Shown here one piece after another: positions 33,627-45,615 of a DNA stretch of 64,000 bases. Source of the stretch: Linyphia triangularis (Eukaryota > Arthropoda > Arachnida > Araneae > Linyphiidae); contig OZ021731.1 in assembly GCA_963978545.1 (NCBI GenBank), forward strand, positions 27,480,093-27,544,092, given 5' to 3'. Below the pieces are notes generated by a model. It made no database searches. It had not been told where the DNA came from and saw only the letters and a program-made list of their open reading frames with translations. Every line of letters begins with the position of its first letter. Position 1 is the first letter of the stretch. The translations under genes were made by a program, and so were the position numbers.

Positions 33627-34121
33627 TTTATTTTTTAAATTAACCAAAAAAGCAAAAATTTTAATGTACACTGAAGAGCCAAAACAACTGGCCCCATATT
33701 TCAATACTTCATTCTTGATCAAGGGTTGGTTCCTGATAAAGTTCATATCGTGGATGAAGTGTTCCGTATTACTTATATTGATGTTTCTTGAGGGTTTAGC
33801 GTTGGTTTCGGAGGTCCAGTGTTGCAAATCTATCACATGATTTCATTATTTTAATATAAGCTTGCCATGTACTCCCAGTGTAATTTTCTGTTCACATTAT
33901 TGTTGATAGTAGAACACTTGGCTACAATTCTTATATTTACAGTGCACCTTCTCAATGATAACACAAAAAAACATGACTTATCTGCCATGGTAATACTAGG
34001 CCCCACCTCTCTAGTTCCATTAATTTCATTAAGTAGAAATGTATTTTCATGCTTTACACCTAAGTCATTATAATTAAGAAACTGCACTAGAAGCTTCCAT
34101 ATATGTCTTCCGCTGTATGTG
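33627..34121. other. No gene recognised
   Basis: Short frames overlap on both strands; those on the minus strand extend into the G repeat. None is supported. Confidence 0.4.
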
Positions 34122-34658
34122 CAATGGACAATTCCTGCAATTTTTTTTTTCAATTCTAAATGTTTTGAAAAAGCCATAAATACAAAAATTTCTGCTCAAT
34201 GCGCTTTTTCTTTTTTTTAGTTTGCGCTTAAAATTATATTGTTCGACGTTGGCGAGAAAACGACTCATTCGGCTGGCATTGAATGTGACGTCACGGCTTC
34301 GCAAATACCTTGGCTTGAAATGCAGCAGCGGAAACCAGATTTGCAAGTTTCTCGCAAATCACGCCAACCTGTACGGAATGTGGCAATGGTCTACCAACGC
34401 CAAATATTTCAACGCTAACTATTTGGCAGAAACCTCACTATAACCATAGAAACGCAGAGATCTCTTTACGTCACGAATTTCGTTGACTGTTTTAATCGGA
34501 CTGGTTTTGGCTCGGTTTTGGGGCATTTTGTTTTCTTAATATTTAAATAACTAATTTTTTTAAAGAACTTTTGTTAAAATATTTGGAATCGGAAAGAAAT
34601 TCTTCATAAATATATACTGATTTCACTCGTTTTTAAAAAATGCGGGAATTGTCCATTG
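34122..34658 (+). mobile_element. G-family element, copy 4 (most complete)
   Basis: The terminal inverted repeats are CAATGGACAATTCCTGCA and TGCGGGAATTGTCCATTG. The interior includes a GTGACGTCACGG palindrome, GAAATGCAGCAGCGGAAACC and TTAATATTTAAATAACTAA. At 537 bp it has no coding capacity and is the reference for the family. Confidence 0.75.
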
Positions 34659-34719
34659 TTGAATCAAACTATGAAGTATATGTGTATTTGCATAAATCGA
34701 TTGTTCCTGTTTTTCTGGC

Positions 34720-35280
34720 ATTTCAGTGTAAATTCTTTACATGCACTTCCAACTTTCATGTGCAATTGCAACTTATTTAAATGACTTTAAGCTCAGGTCG
34801 ATTTTTCATAGAGTTTGACCACTACGAAGAAAGCCATCGATTTCGTGCCATGGACCGATTCCTTTCTGAACCAAAAACTTGATAGAATGCATTTTCAGGG
34901 AGAACGAATCTGTCTGTCAAATTTCAGCTTGATTAGATGATGGCAAGCGGGTTAGTTAGCTCTCCGAAACAGCAATAGAATCTTGTGTAAAAGCCTTCTT
35001 TTACTGACAGCCCCTAAAATGGTAGAATGCATTGTCATCAACAAGGAGTTTGCCATGTTTCAACTCGTTTGAATGACGGCAATAGTCTTGGTGGTTGCAA
35101 TAGTAGCATATATAAAAGTGGCCATTTTGTGACAGCCCCCAAAACTTGATAGAATACTTTTTCATCGACAAAGAATCCGCTAAGTTTCAGCTCGATTGAA
35201 TGACTGCGAACTGATTGATTAGCCATCTGCAGATTAGCCCACCACACACAAACAAAATCAAAATGAATTTAAAAATTATA
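34720..35280 (+). repeat. D-family repeat, copy 4 (divergent)
   Basis: Three degenerate internal units contain ACTTGATAGAATGCATT, TTTCAGCTTGATTAGATGA and GACAGCCCCTAAAATGG. It ends CAAAATCAAAATGAATTTAA. The left part TGCAATTGCAACTTATTTAA recurs near 56150. Confidence 0.6.
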
Positions 35281-37075
35281 AGAGTGGATACTTTTTAAAT
35301 AATAAGAAATCATTTGCGTGTGTGTGCTATTTAATTCCAATTTAAAGTGTTCTTAAAGTGCCAACGCTTAGCGTAATTTGAAACCTACAGTTAAGCCTGC
35401 CTAATAATTATTCTTGTTGTAACACTTTTGCAAATATTGTTACCAAATAAACGATGCACTATGTCTTTTGGTGATGATCTCTCTTAAGTTTTCTTTTCTT
35501 CAAATTTTAACACATGACTCTTCAAAGATAATTATAGGACATAATTCAAAACTTTACCATCTTTTTTTCTTTTTGATCTGAAACTTTATTCTCTACTTTT
35601 CCGACAAAGTTCTGTATGTCCTTATAAAGACAACTTCCTTTTAAATCATTGGTCAAAATTCCGAATCCGGTACGGATTCTGCGCCAAGAATTGTTTACAT
35701 CAAACCGCGCCAAATTATGGCAATTATAGGCAGTTCGCTTGTTCTTAAAAAATAATGACGGGGCTGCCATTTTTTGGCGAAATTCACCTTGGATCAGAAT
35801 CTGTACCGGATTCGGAATCTTAAACAAGTCATTAAATTGACACATATACATCTGTTGACATTTGAACCGATTTATTTTTGATCTTCAGGTATCATGTCCC
35901 CATTTATCTCATAAGTAGGTACCCAAATCTAAATGATGATTTGTTTGTTGTTTACTACTGCATCCAGGCTGTTCTAAACACAGGAAAACTTTAATTATGA
36001 ATATATATTATGATTTAAGAATAACAATTCGGTGATAAAACGCGTTGTTTGTTATAATATGTAGATATTTTTTAAACGAAAAGAAATAGTTAAGAAGAAA
36101 AGTATTGTTGCCACAGCAAAATATACTAATAATACGTTCTATTTAGGTCTCTGAAAGACAATTTCATTCTAATCAAGCAAATAGGTTTTTTTTATCGTAA
36201 ATTATTTTACAAACATCTTGTTGAATATTAAATAAAATAAATTTTATCTTTACTTAATACATGAAGTTAGATTAATTTTATTTAACACATAATTCAGAAT
36301 ATTATAATTAGTACTCCGCAGATATTCTCGTCTCACACAAAACAAAATCAAAATTAATATAAAGTGGTTTTTTTTTTCCTTTCTAAATGTACGATAGAGA
36401 GAATATAGTTAAAAAACAAAATACTTATTTATATAACAAATATGACAGGAAAGAGGCTTCGAAAAATTATTAGCGAATTGTTAATTATTGCTGTGATTTG
36501 ACATCTAAGGGGTAGTCTTTGTTCCTAATTGGATCACAGTTACTTTGTTGATGAAAAACAGGGATGTGCACCTGTTCCAAACTGCGTTAATTTACCATTT
36601 CTACTCACAACTGTTCTTAACCCATTATTAGAAAAACTGCTCTATTTGTAAGATTTGACCATGGAAAAAAAACAAATTTTGAATATTTCTCATTGGTTGA
36701 ATATACATCTATATTTAATTTGGAAGGTTTTACAATAATTAGTGTATTTTATATAATAGCCTACCTATATTTTAATTACTCGTTACTGCAAACTAAATCC
36801 CCTCCATTTTAAGTTACTTGTAGTACTTTTATTAATGGTGCACTTTGATAGTAATAGAAGTACTTCGGCCTGCTCCAGATCATCGTTTCTATTCCCTTAT
36901 TATGGCATCAGAAGTAAGCGAATTTTTGAAAAATTCTCGCTAATTTGGTTTGTTTATTTTTTTGCCAATTTGGAAAGTTTTAGTGTATTTTATGTTTACA
37001 TTTATTAAGTTTCACAATAATTTTTTAATTTTTATTTAAGTTTTTTTTTTTTTAATAAATCTCTTTTGAAAAATA
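35281..37075. other. No gene; D-repeat scrap at 36313-36371
   Basis: CTCCGCAGATATTC and CACAAAACAAAATC followed by AAAATTAATATAAAG match the 3' end of the D family. A 101-codon minus-strand frame (35546-35851) has no motif; around it, GGATTCTGCGCCAAG and TTCCGAATCCGGTA recur in inverted form (35660-35820), so the frame is likely a repeat artefact. The rest is AT-rich. Confidence 0.4.
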
Positions 37076-37079
37076 ATAT

Positions 37080-37879
37080 TGTTGCGTGGACGGGTTCGAA
37101 AGATTTGAAGCCAAAGCAGATCAAAACTTGCAGATATTTATTCCAGTATAACTCTTCACAGATTCCTTTACAACTCCAGAACTTCTCGTTCTAGTAGACT
37201 GAATACAGCTCTATACACAACAATAGAGCACAAACAGCAGTTAAACTTGACACACAACTGCTAAATTACCGCAAAAGACAATCCAATACAGTTCATTTTC
37301 GGAACTCTCTGAATGCTCGCTGAGAGACAGCTCAGAAACTCCAGTCAACTAACTGACTCAACTCAGTCAACTACTTGCTTGGCTCAAAATCAGTCAACAA
37401 CTGACTAACCTAACTCAGTGACTCAATTCACTCACTTGGCCGTTCTTATATAGGGGAGGCGAACATTCTTGACATTTCTAGAGGTAGATATTTGGGGAAC
37501 TTTCCAGATCGTAGTCGAAAAGTCCTATACATGTACATGGGGACCGAAAATGTTGCGAAATGGTCGCCAAGTTTGGTGACATTTGGCGATTTCTTGCCAA
37601 ATTTGGCGACAAAAATTAGTCGCCAAAACCATCGCTAACTTGGCTCTATCTCGCCAATTTGGCGAGGTTGCCATTACCATAATGTTAAATGCCCTGCTCC
37701 TTGAAAAACTCGCTTCCCAGCGTTATCTCTAAAACTCGTTATCAAGCATCAAGACACACATTGCGGGGAAGCAAACTAACAACGAACTATTGCACTGCCT
37801 TATGCGAAATGTACATAAATTTTCCTATTTACAAAATTAACACAATGAAATATTTACAAACATACAAAAATTCGTAACA
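37080..37879 (-). mobile_element. Solo LTR-A, copy 3
   Basis: On the minus strand: TGTTACGAATTTTTG to GTCCACGCAACA. TSD ATAT lies at 37076-37079 and 37880-37883. It includes the TTGGCGA cluster (about 37560-37675), a CTATATAAGA promoter box (near 37446) and AATAAA. It carries an extra CTCAGTCAACTA-type stretch near 37370-37410, making it the longest copy (800 bp). Confidence 0.9.
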
Positions 37880-37883
37880 ATAT

Positions 37884-38934
37884 AAACCGATCCGTTCATT
37901 AAGATATTTTGTTTCGAATTTTTAATCGAAATCGATTCTTCACTGCACCAAAACTAAGTAACACTACTCCACATTTTCCTTCTTGTCGGCCAAAAAGAGT
38001 TTAGAGCGCTCCATTTTTAATATTTTCTGCTCCAAAATCTTTGAGGTAGAAAAACATAACTGAAGGCAAGTAGAATCGCATCGCTTAGAAGGAGTCCAAT
38101 TTCGAAGTTCAATTCCGATGTAAAACCGGAGAAATATATAATCAGTACATGAAAATCTTGGGAAATCGATGAGGTTCTATTTCATATTTTGTAAAAATCA
38201 TCAGGATAGTAATAAATTGGCCACGCTTTGATAAACTTCTACGCTCCCTTGAACAAATTAGGCAGGCAAAAGAAAACTTATAATCTGCCCTAAAGAAACA
38301 GGATCTTTATTTTGTTTGGACTTTTTTTTTGGCATTGCGACGAATCGCCTTGCATCCATCAAAATACCACCACACTCGAAAATAAAATTAACACTTGGGA
38401 TGAAATAATCCAATCCTTCTGGAGCGTGATATTTTGCATTTTTGTTATTCAGAAAACAAGTCGGGTGAATGAAAAGACACGTAAACATACCTTCAGAGAA
38501 AACCCCTACAGAACCTGCTATACCTTTTCTTGAACTGCCTTCTAAAGTTTCTTGCTTCTTTTTTTCTTCCAGTCATTAGGTATGATTATTAGCCTCTAGC
38601 TATTTCCATCATGGAGATTTTTGAGATTTTTTTTTATTATTATTCTGTATCCTCCTCTTTCAACTTGTGCAATTTTTTCAGCTGTTTCGTGTCTGATATC
38701 AAGACTATTAATTGTATGGCTCATCGCTGAGTTATATCTGGCTTTTTTGAATGCTAATCTTGGAGGGTTTAATCGGGAAGCGAAGCAGAGAAAACGAGTT
38801 GGTCGTTTTGTAATTCAAGATATGTAGTCGGTTCCAGTTTTATTTTCGTTTTGTAATTCGAAGTTAGACTTTTAATCTCAGTGATCAAACTCTAATCTAA
38901 GTTTAGATTTCAAGAGATAGGAAGGATTCGATTT
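37884..38934. other. No gene recognised
   Basis: Several overlapping 60-76-codon frames (38258-38827) lie on both strands without motifs. None is supported. Confidence 0.35.
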
Positions 38935-41355
38935 TACAATTTGAGAATCTTCCATTTGAGAATGTTTCATTTTTCCATTTGAGAATGTTTCATTTTTCAA
39001 TTTGAGTATGTTTCAATTTGAGTATGTTTCAATTTGAGTATGTTTCATTTTTCAATTTGAGTATGTTTCAATTTGAGTATGTTTCAATTTGAGTATGTTT
39101 CAATTTGAGTATGTTTCAATTTGAGAATGTTTCATTTTTCCCATTTGAGAATGTTTCATTTTTCCATTTGAGAATGTTTCATTTTTCCATTTGAGAATGT
39201 TTCATTTTTCCCATTTGAGAATGTTTCATTTTTCCCATTTGAGAATGTTTCATTTTTCCCATTTGAGAATGTTTCATTTTTCCCATTTGAGAATGTTTCA
39301 TTTTTCCCATTTGAGAATGTTTCATTTTTCCATTTGAGAATGTTTCATTTTTCAATTTGAGAATGTTTCATTTTTCCCATTTGAGAATGTTTCATTTTTC
39401 CATTTGAGAATGTTTCATTTTTCCATTTGAGAATGTTTCATTTTTCCATTTGAGAATGTTTCATTTTTCCATTTGAGAATGTTTCATTTTTCCATTTGAG
39501 AATGTTTCATTTTTCCATTTGAGAATGTTTCATTTTTCCATTTGAGAATGTTTCATTTTTCCATTTGAGAATGTTTCATTTTTCCATTTGAGAATGTTTC
39601 ATTTTTCCATTTGAGAATGTTCCATTTTACAATTTGAGAATGTTTCATTTTTCCATTTGAGAATGTTTCATTTTTCCCATTTGAGAATGTTTCATTTTTC
39701 AATTTGAGAATGTTTCATTTTTCCATTTGAGAATGTTTCATTTTTCCATTTGAGAATGTTTCATTTTTCCATTTGAGAATGTTTCATTTTTCCATTTGAG
39801 AATGTTTCATTTTTCCATTTGAGAATGTTTCATTTTTCCATTTGAGAATGTTTCATTTTTCCATTTGAGAATGTTTCATTTTTCCATTTGAGTATGTTTC
39901 AATTTGAGAATGTTTCAATTTGAGAATGTTTCAATTTGAGAATGTTTCAATTTGAGAATGTTTCAATTTGAGAATGTTTAATTTTTCCATTTGAGAATGT
40001 TTAATTTTTCCATTTGAGAATGTTTAATTTTTCCATTTGAGAATGTTTAATTTTTCCATTTGAGAATGTTTAATTTTTCCATTTGAGAATGTTTCATTTT
40101 TCCATTTGAGAATGTTTCATTTTTCAATTTGAGTATGTTTCAATTTGAAAATGTTTCAATTTGAAAATGTTTCAATTTGAGAATGTTTCAATTTGAGAAT
40201 TTTTCCATTTGAGAATGTTTCATTTTTCAATTTGAGAATGTTTCATTTTTCAATTTGAGAATGTTTCATTTTTCAATTTGAGAATGTTTCATTTTTCAAT
40301 TTGAGAATGTTTCATTTTTCAATTTGAGAATGTTTCATTTTTCAATTTGAGAATGTTTCATTTTTCAATTTGAGAATGTTTCATTTTTCAATTTGAGAAT
40401 GTTTCATTTTTCAATTTGAGAATGTTTCATTTTTCAATTTGAGAATGTTTCATTTTTCAATTTGAGAATGTTTCATTTTTCAATTTGAGAATGTTTCATT
40501 TTTCAATTTGAGAATGTTTCATTTTTCAATTTGAGAATGTTTCATTTTACAATTTGAGAATGTTTCATTTTTCAATTTGAGAATGTTTCAATTTGAGAAT
40601 GTTTCAATTTGAGAATTTTTCCATTTGAGAATTTTTCCATTTGAGAATGTTTCATTTTTCAATTTGAGAATGTTTCATTTTTCAATTTGAGAATGTTTCA
40701 TTTTTCAATTTGAGAATGTTTCATTTTTCCATTTGAGAATGTTTCATTTTTCCATTTGAGAATGTTTCATTTTTCCATTTGAGAATGTTTCATTTTTCCA
40801 TTTGAGAATGTTTCATTTTTCCATTTGAGAATGTTTCATTTTTCCATTTGAGAATGTTTCATTTTTCCATTTGAGAATGTTTCATTTTTCCATTTGAGAA
40901 TGTTTCATTTTTCAATTTGAGAATGTTTCATTTTTCCATTTGAGAATGTTTCATTTTTCAATTTGAGAAATTTTCATTTTTCAATTTGAGAATGTTTCAT
41001 TTTTCAATTTGAGAATGTTTCATTTTTCAATTTGAGAATGTTTCATTTTTCCATTTGAGAATGTTTCATTTTTCCATTTGAGAATGTTTCATTTTTCCAT
41101 TTGAGAATGTTTCATTTTTCCATTTGAGAATGTTTCATTTTTCCATTTGAGAATGTTTCATTTTTCCATTTGAGAATGTTTCATTTTTCAATTTGAGAAT
41201 GTTTCATTTTTCAATTTGAGAATGTTTCATTTTTCCATTTGAGAATGTTCCATTTTACAATTTGAAAGTGTACGATTTCTACTATTTGAAAGTGTTCGAT
41301 TTTTCCCAATTTGAAAGTTCCATTTTTCCCAATTTGAAAGTGTTCCGTTTTAAAA
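38935..41355 (+). repeat. 2.4-kb minisatellite, ~23-bp unit
   Basis: The unit is CATTTGAGAATGTTTC followed by ATTTTTC, with CAATTTGAG and CCATTTGAG subtypes grouped in runs, short ~16-bp units (TTTCAATTTGAGTATG) near 39000-39120 and 39890-39970, and TTTAATTTTT variants near 39980-40080. Divergent units flank both edges (AATTTGAAAGTGTTC on the right). About 100 units in all. Not CRISPR: there are no spacers. Confidence 0.97.
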
Positions 41356-42100
41356 GAAGGGAGGAATCCTTATTAATTATTCAGAAATATGCAGGTTTAT
41401 AATTTATTAATATAATAATTAAAATTCGTTAATGTTTATTTTTAAATTGAATATTTATACCACCATTTTTACATTTTAGTATTCCTTACCCAAAACGACA
41501 AAGACACAACACTTATATAATCACATAGATGTCTGTCCGTCTTGAAACACTGTGTAAAAACGTGGGATATAGTTGGACGATTGATTTGGAATTTGTCACT
41601 AGGATAGTACACATATAACCAAATATTTAAAAATTAGATAAGCTTTAAAAAAATGCTTAAAACTTGCTTTGAAAATATTCAACGATTTTTTTTTTCTTTA
41701 ATAACGTTGTGCGTGATACCAAATGAAAGATTCTGTTAATAATATTTTAAAAGTGTAAAACTTTATGTTGCTTGATAAAATTTTTAACAGCAAAACATAT
41801 AATCAACTGTAAAAAAAAACCTTACTCTTCCCTTAATTTCAAAAGTTATAAGAAGCAAACTTTCCACAAAAGAATTGTTTGATTACATAATAATTTGCAG
41901 GACTGTTATTTGATATAAGTTATAACAAGAACACATAATTTAAAAAGTACTTCCCTTATTTTCGAAACTTTGAGGTAAAATAAAAAAATAAAAATTAAAA
42001 GTTATATCGATAACTATGAATAATTTACAAGAAAATAATTTCAATTTATAAAAATATCTTGGATAAAATAAATGAATTCGAACATTTAATATCTGAGCTA
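41356..42100. other. No gene recognised
   Basis: Very AT-rich; no shared repeat or frame. Confidence 0.45.
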
Positions 42101-42764
42101 ATAGTCAGGGAGGCGACTGCAATTTTTGGACCCCATCGAACATTATTCTCAATTTTTGTAGCAATTGGAGAAAAGTGAGTAAGTTACGAATACACTGGTC
42201 TGCCGTGGCAAAAATGTCCAAAACTGATCAAAAATCGACTTAGAATGAGTTGAACTATAATCCGATTACCAAATATGTCATAACTTGCCAAAAAGAGCAC
42301 AAACCTTTTCGTCTAGCAACCCACTGCATTTTGATTTTCAATGAGAAAAAGCGGAAACGATTTCTGATCTCTGGCTCTGAAAACTTGTATTTTTTAAAAG
42401 TAAGCCAAATCGGCGACATCAGTTACGTCCTTAGCGACGTAATGTTTATTGCCAATTTGGCTCATTTGTGAAAGATGCAAGTAAGCCATAGCCACACATC
42501 CGAATCGTCTGCAACCTTCTTAATTGAAAATTAAAGAGTGAGGGTTACCAAATAAAAAAAAATGCTCATTATTTGGCAAGTTATGGCACATTTGGCAATT
42601 GGATTTAGTTCAACTTATTAAAGTCGATTTTTGACCAGTTTCGGCCATTTTTGCCATGGCAGACCGGTGGGTTCGTAATCCACTAACTTTTCTCCAATTT
42701 CTATACAAAATTCAGAATGATGTTTGATGGGGTCCAAAAATTGCAGTCGCCTCTCAGCCTATAA
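42101..42764. mobile_element. Foldback-B element, copy 5 (full length)
   Basis: The termini are ATAGTCAGGGAGGCGACTGC and CAGTCGCCTCTCAGCCTAT. The arms of ~300 bp each are imperfect reverse complements with a centre at about 42433 (TACGTCCTTAGCGACGTAA). Confidence 0.88.
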
Positions 42765-43184
42765 TCGTAAATAACTTAATTCAAATCTTTCAACAGCGAT
42801 CAAATAAGGAATAATCTGCCCACGAGAGTTGAGTTGTTTTTTTCCTTTTCGAGAAATAAATACGACACAAATTCCCTTCAGAAGGTTGTTCCCTATATAT
42901 TTAAAATATTGGTGTTGTGATGTTTGTTGCGATATAGGGTCCTTGGGTGCAGCTCTTGTGCGATGAAATATCCATCCACCGATCAAAGGAAATTATTGAT
43001 AAGGTTTGAAATGCAAACCTCGACTACTTTATGTAATTTATTTTGAAAATCCATTTAACAACATAAACAATAAAACTAAAATAAAGGAAAGGCTTGATTT
43101 TCAATATTATTTATCACGATTATGAAAGTAACTCTTAGTTTCAGAGTTAACAAGTGGAAAACTAAAAACATAAAAATTAATCAT
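42765..43184. other. No gene recognised
   Basis: The 75-codon minus-strand frame at 42759-42986 overlaps the foldback end and shows no motif. Confidence 0.35.
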
Positions 43185-43735
43185 AACAAAAGTTCTTAAT
43201 ATAAATCCTTTATATGCCTTGTCAATTTTTATGTTCATTAAGAAAGCGATGTTTCTGTTGCCAGCGTGTGCTTGGTGTTGGCATCTAATTTTAAATATTA
43301 AAAACATCTCTATCGGCAAAATAAGCCTTAAACTACTTATCAAAATGTATTCATTGCAAATTAATGGGAATTTATGCATTCACATCCAAATATCTTTTAT
43401 TTATTCCTATTAAAACAAGTTTATTATTTATTTATTAAGACAATTTTTCCAACAGTAAAGCGTTTCTTTTATGATCGGTTAAATGCTGTTTCAGCGCGAT
43501 TGGATGACAGAAAGTTGGTTTATTAGTATTCTGTAAAAGCGACCTTTTAGTGACAGTGAAAGCCTCCAAAATTTGATAAAATGTATTGTCATCGACATTG
43601 AATCTTTCTGCCACGTTTCAACCAGGTTGGATGACGGCAATAGGGTTAATTATGCCTCCGCATATTTACCCGCCATCGACAAATCCAGCTAACCACCCTC
43701 ACCAATCAAAGTTAATATAAAGGATTTAAAAATAA
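43185..43735 (+). repeat. D-family repeat, copy 5 (uninterrupted)
   Basis: ATATAAATCCTTTATATGCC, TTGTCAATTTTTATGTTCAT, GTGCTTGGTGTTGGCATC, AGTGACAGTGAAAGCC, and end GTTAATATAAAGGATTTAAA. It gives the empty-site reference for the SINE insertions in copies 2 and 3. Confidence 0.75.
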
Positions 43736-43874
43736 ATCTAAAATAAAGGAAAAGCTCGTTTTTCAATATTATTGAACACGTTTATGAAATAACTCTTGTA
43801 TCTAAATTTAACGTATCTTAATAGATGTTTAAAAACAGATTTTTACTATAAATTATCAATGTGTTGAAAGTTAT

Positions 43875-44475
43875 GCTTTCGGTAAAAAATTTTTTTTTTT
43901 TTTTTTTTTCCATTTTTCTACCTTTTGCAACGTGCTGAGTTTGAAAAAGTGTCTTTAAAAAAATGTCTGTCTGTGCGTCTGTCTGTTTGTGAGTAGCATA
44001 ACTCCCAAACGGATTGACCTAAGACATATTCAAATTCCCAGGGGACATGCAATTAACCCTTGGTTCGGCGCGTGACCTTTTGTCTCGCGGTTAGGCGAGT
44101 GGGGGACAAGTGTCCCCCAAATTTAAATTTTCGCGCATACCATTAAATTCGTGACCAAATATCAAAATAAGTGATAATTTAAAACGCTACGTTATTGAAC
44201 AGAAAAAAAGTAAAAATTAAAATGCTTTTAAAGTAACTTTAAAAAAAAAAAAAAAACTGTAAGAAAGCTTTGATTATGGGTTGACATCTATTGAGAAATT
44301 GATTGTGGGGGACATTTGTCAACCGTGCGACTAACTAAGGTTTAAGGTTTACGTCAAAATTGCGCAAGTGCGTAAGGTAGCTGCCATTGAAATATTTGTG
44401 TTTCAGCAGTTGCTAAAATACGGCTCTAATGAATTAAATCAAAATCTCAGTGATAATGCCTTTTAAGGTGCTCTT
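43875..44475 (+). repeat. H-family dispersed repeat, copy 3, split by a piggyBac-like MITE
   Basis: CTTTCGGTAAAAAA with a T run, GTAGCATAACTCCCAAACGG, then the MITE 44057-44341, then ACGTCAAAATTGCGCAAGTG, GGTAGCTGCCATTGAAAT and AATGCCTTTTAAGGTGCTCT. Confidence 0.7.
44057..44341 (+). mobile_element. piggyBac-like MITE, type I copy 1
   Basis: It is flanked by TTAA at 44053-44056 and 44342-44345. The ends CCCTTGGTTCGGCGCG and CGACTAACTAAGGT are imperfect inverted repeats. The interior has GGGGGACAAGTGTCCCCC near 44103. The host H repeat has an unfilled TTAA at the same place in copy 2. Copy 2 of this MITE is at 53351-53640. Confidence 0.82.
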
Positions 44476-44575
44476 CTCTTGACGCAGGGTTCTCTTCTCT
44501 CTTGAGCATCATCCGTCCACGACTGCTTCACCTCTGTTTCACTTTCAAGAAAGAGTAATGTAATACAGTAGAACT

Positions 44576-45028
44576 TCGATTAACTGTCCCTCTTTTATCC
44601 GGAACTCTCTGTTAACCGGCAATCATTTAGTCGACATCAAAAATCTCCCAAATGAGTAATAAATCATTTGTTCCTTTTTAAACCGCAATCTTTTCCCTTG
44701 CTCTAAAGTTTTATAAGTAATGGTGAGGCTTTTGACTGTTTTTCTAAAGAACTGACATGGTTAGAGCAACCTTCGGATGCAGATCAAACTGAACTATTGT
44801 CTTCAAAAAGACTCCGGGATAGAGCAGCGAAATAAAGATTATCAAGATTATTGCAACAAAAACTCATTTCCAACAATTATGTCATAAAAAAACATTAAAA
44901 GTCCTGTATTCAATAAACGAAAATCATTTACTTTTTATTGTTTTTTTTACAACTCTCTTTTATCCGGAATTTTCGCTTAACCGACCTACCTTTGGTCCGA
45001 ATTAGATCGGTTAATCGAGATTCTACTG
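44576..45028 (+). mobile_element. Non-autonomous pogo/Tigger-like element, copy 2
   Basis: CAGTAGAACTTCGATTAAC to GGTTAATCGAGATTCTACTG, preceded by TA and followed by TG (decayed TA). It is nearly identical to 4807-5268 with the same internal deletion. Confidence 0.87.
44722..44898 (+). pseudogene. Pogo/Tigger-like transposase tail remnant, copy 2
   Basis: It has the same 58-codon tail as 4963-5139, but the KQR codon trio has become K-stop-R (CAA to TAA) and one proline codon differs. It carries no catalytic part. Identification relies on the shared inverted termini and general resemblance to Tigger/jerky-type C termini. Confidence 0.48.
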
Positions 45029-45030
45029 TG

Positions 45031-45404
45031 TTTATCGACAAACCAACAATTTCGCCATTTTGGCTAAGTATTTTTTTTTTTTTTTTTACCAATGTTATAA
45101 TTAGTGCCAAAAATACCATAAAACTGATAAAAAAAAACTTAAATAATAAGATTATGAAAAAGAAAAGGGTAAATTATACCAATCCAAGACAAACTTAAAT
45201 GCATCGATCTGTATTAAGTGTAATTGAAGATTGTGCGATGTTCCTCAACCCTATTAATTACAATCGAGCTTGTTTATTTATGTAGCATTCGTAAAACTGT
45301 ACAGTTTCTTTTGAAAAATGACTCCAAATAAAAACAAATTACGTTGGCAGGAATGAGAGTGATCATAGAGCAAAAAGGAGGTAATCCAGAAATTCGTTAA
45401 AAAA
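45031..45404. other. No gene recognised
   Basis: T and A runs only; the frames crossing from the pogo-like element are not supported. Confidence 0.4.
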
Positions 45405-45418
45405 CTTGTGGTAGAAAT

Positions 45419-45601
45419 GTCGATCAAACGGTATAGTGGTTAGCGTGCTAGCTTCTAGACCGGGAGGTTGCGGGTTCGAGTCCCGTGTTAGGCATGGGTG
45501 TGTGTAAATGTATGTTGGCTTGTCTAATGACGAATGTTTCGGCGCATTATAGCCCTCGTGTTGCTGACGGCGCCAGATAATCTGAAAAAAAACCAACCTA
45601 C
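45419..45601 (+). mobile_element. SINE-I copy 10
   Basis: GTCGATCAAACGGTATAGTGG head, B box GGGTTCGAGTCCC intact. A perfect 14-bp TSD CTTGTGGTAGAAAT lies at 45405-45418 and 45602-45615. Confidence 0.95.
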
Positions 45602-45615
45602 CTTGTGGTAGAAAT

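Noticed and set aside
38935..41355. CRISPR-like array
   Set aside because: Repeats are directly adjacent with no unique spacers, the genome is eukaryotic, and unit subtypes form blocks as in minisatellites.
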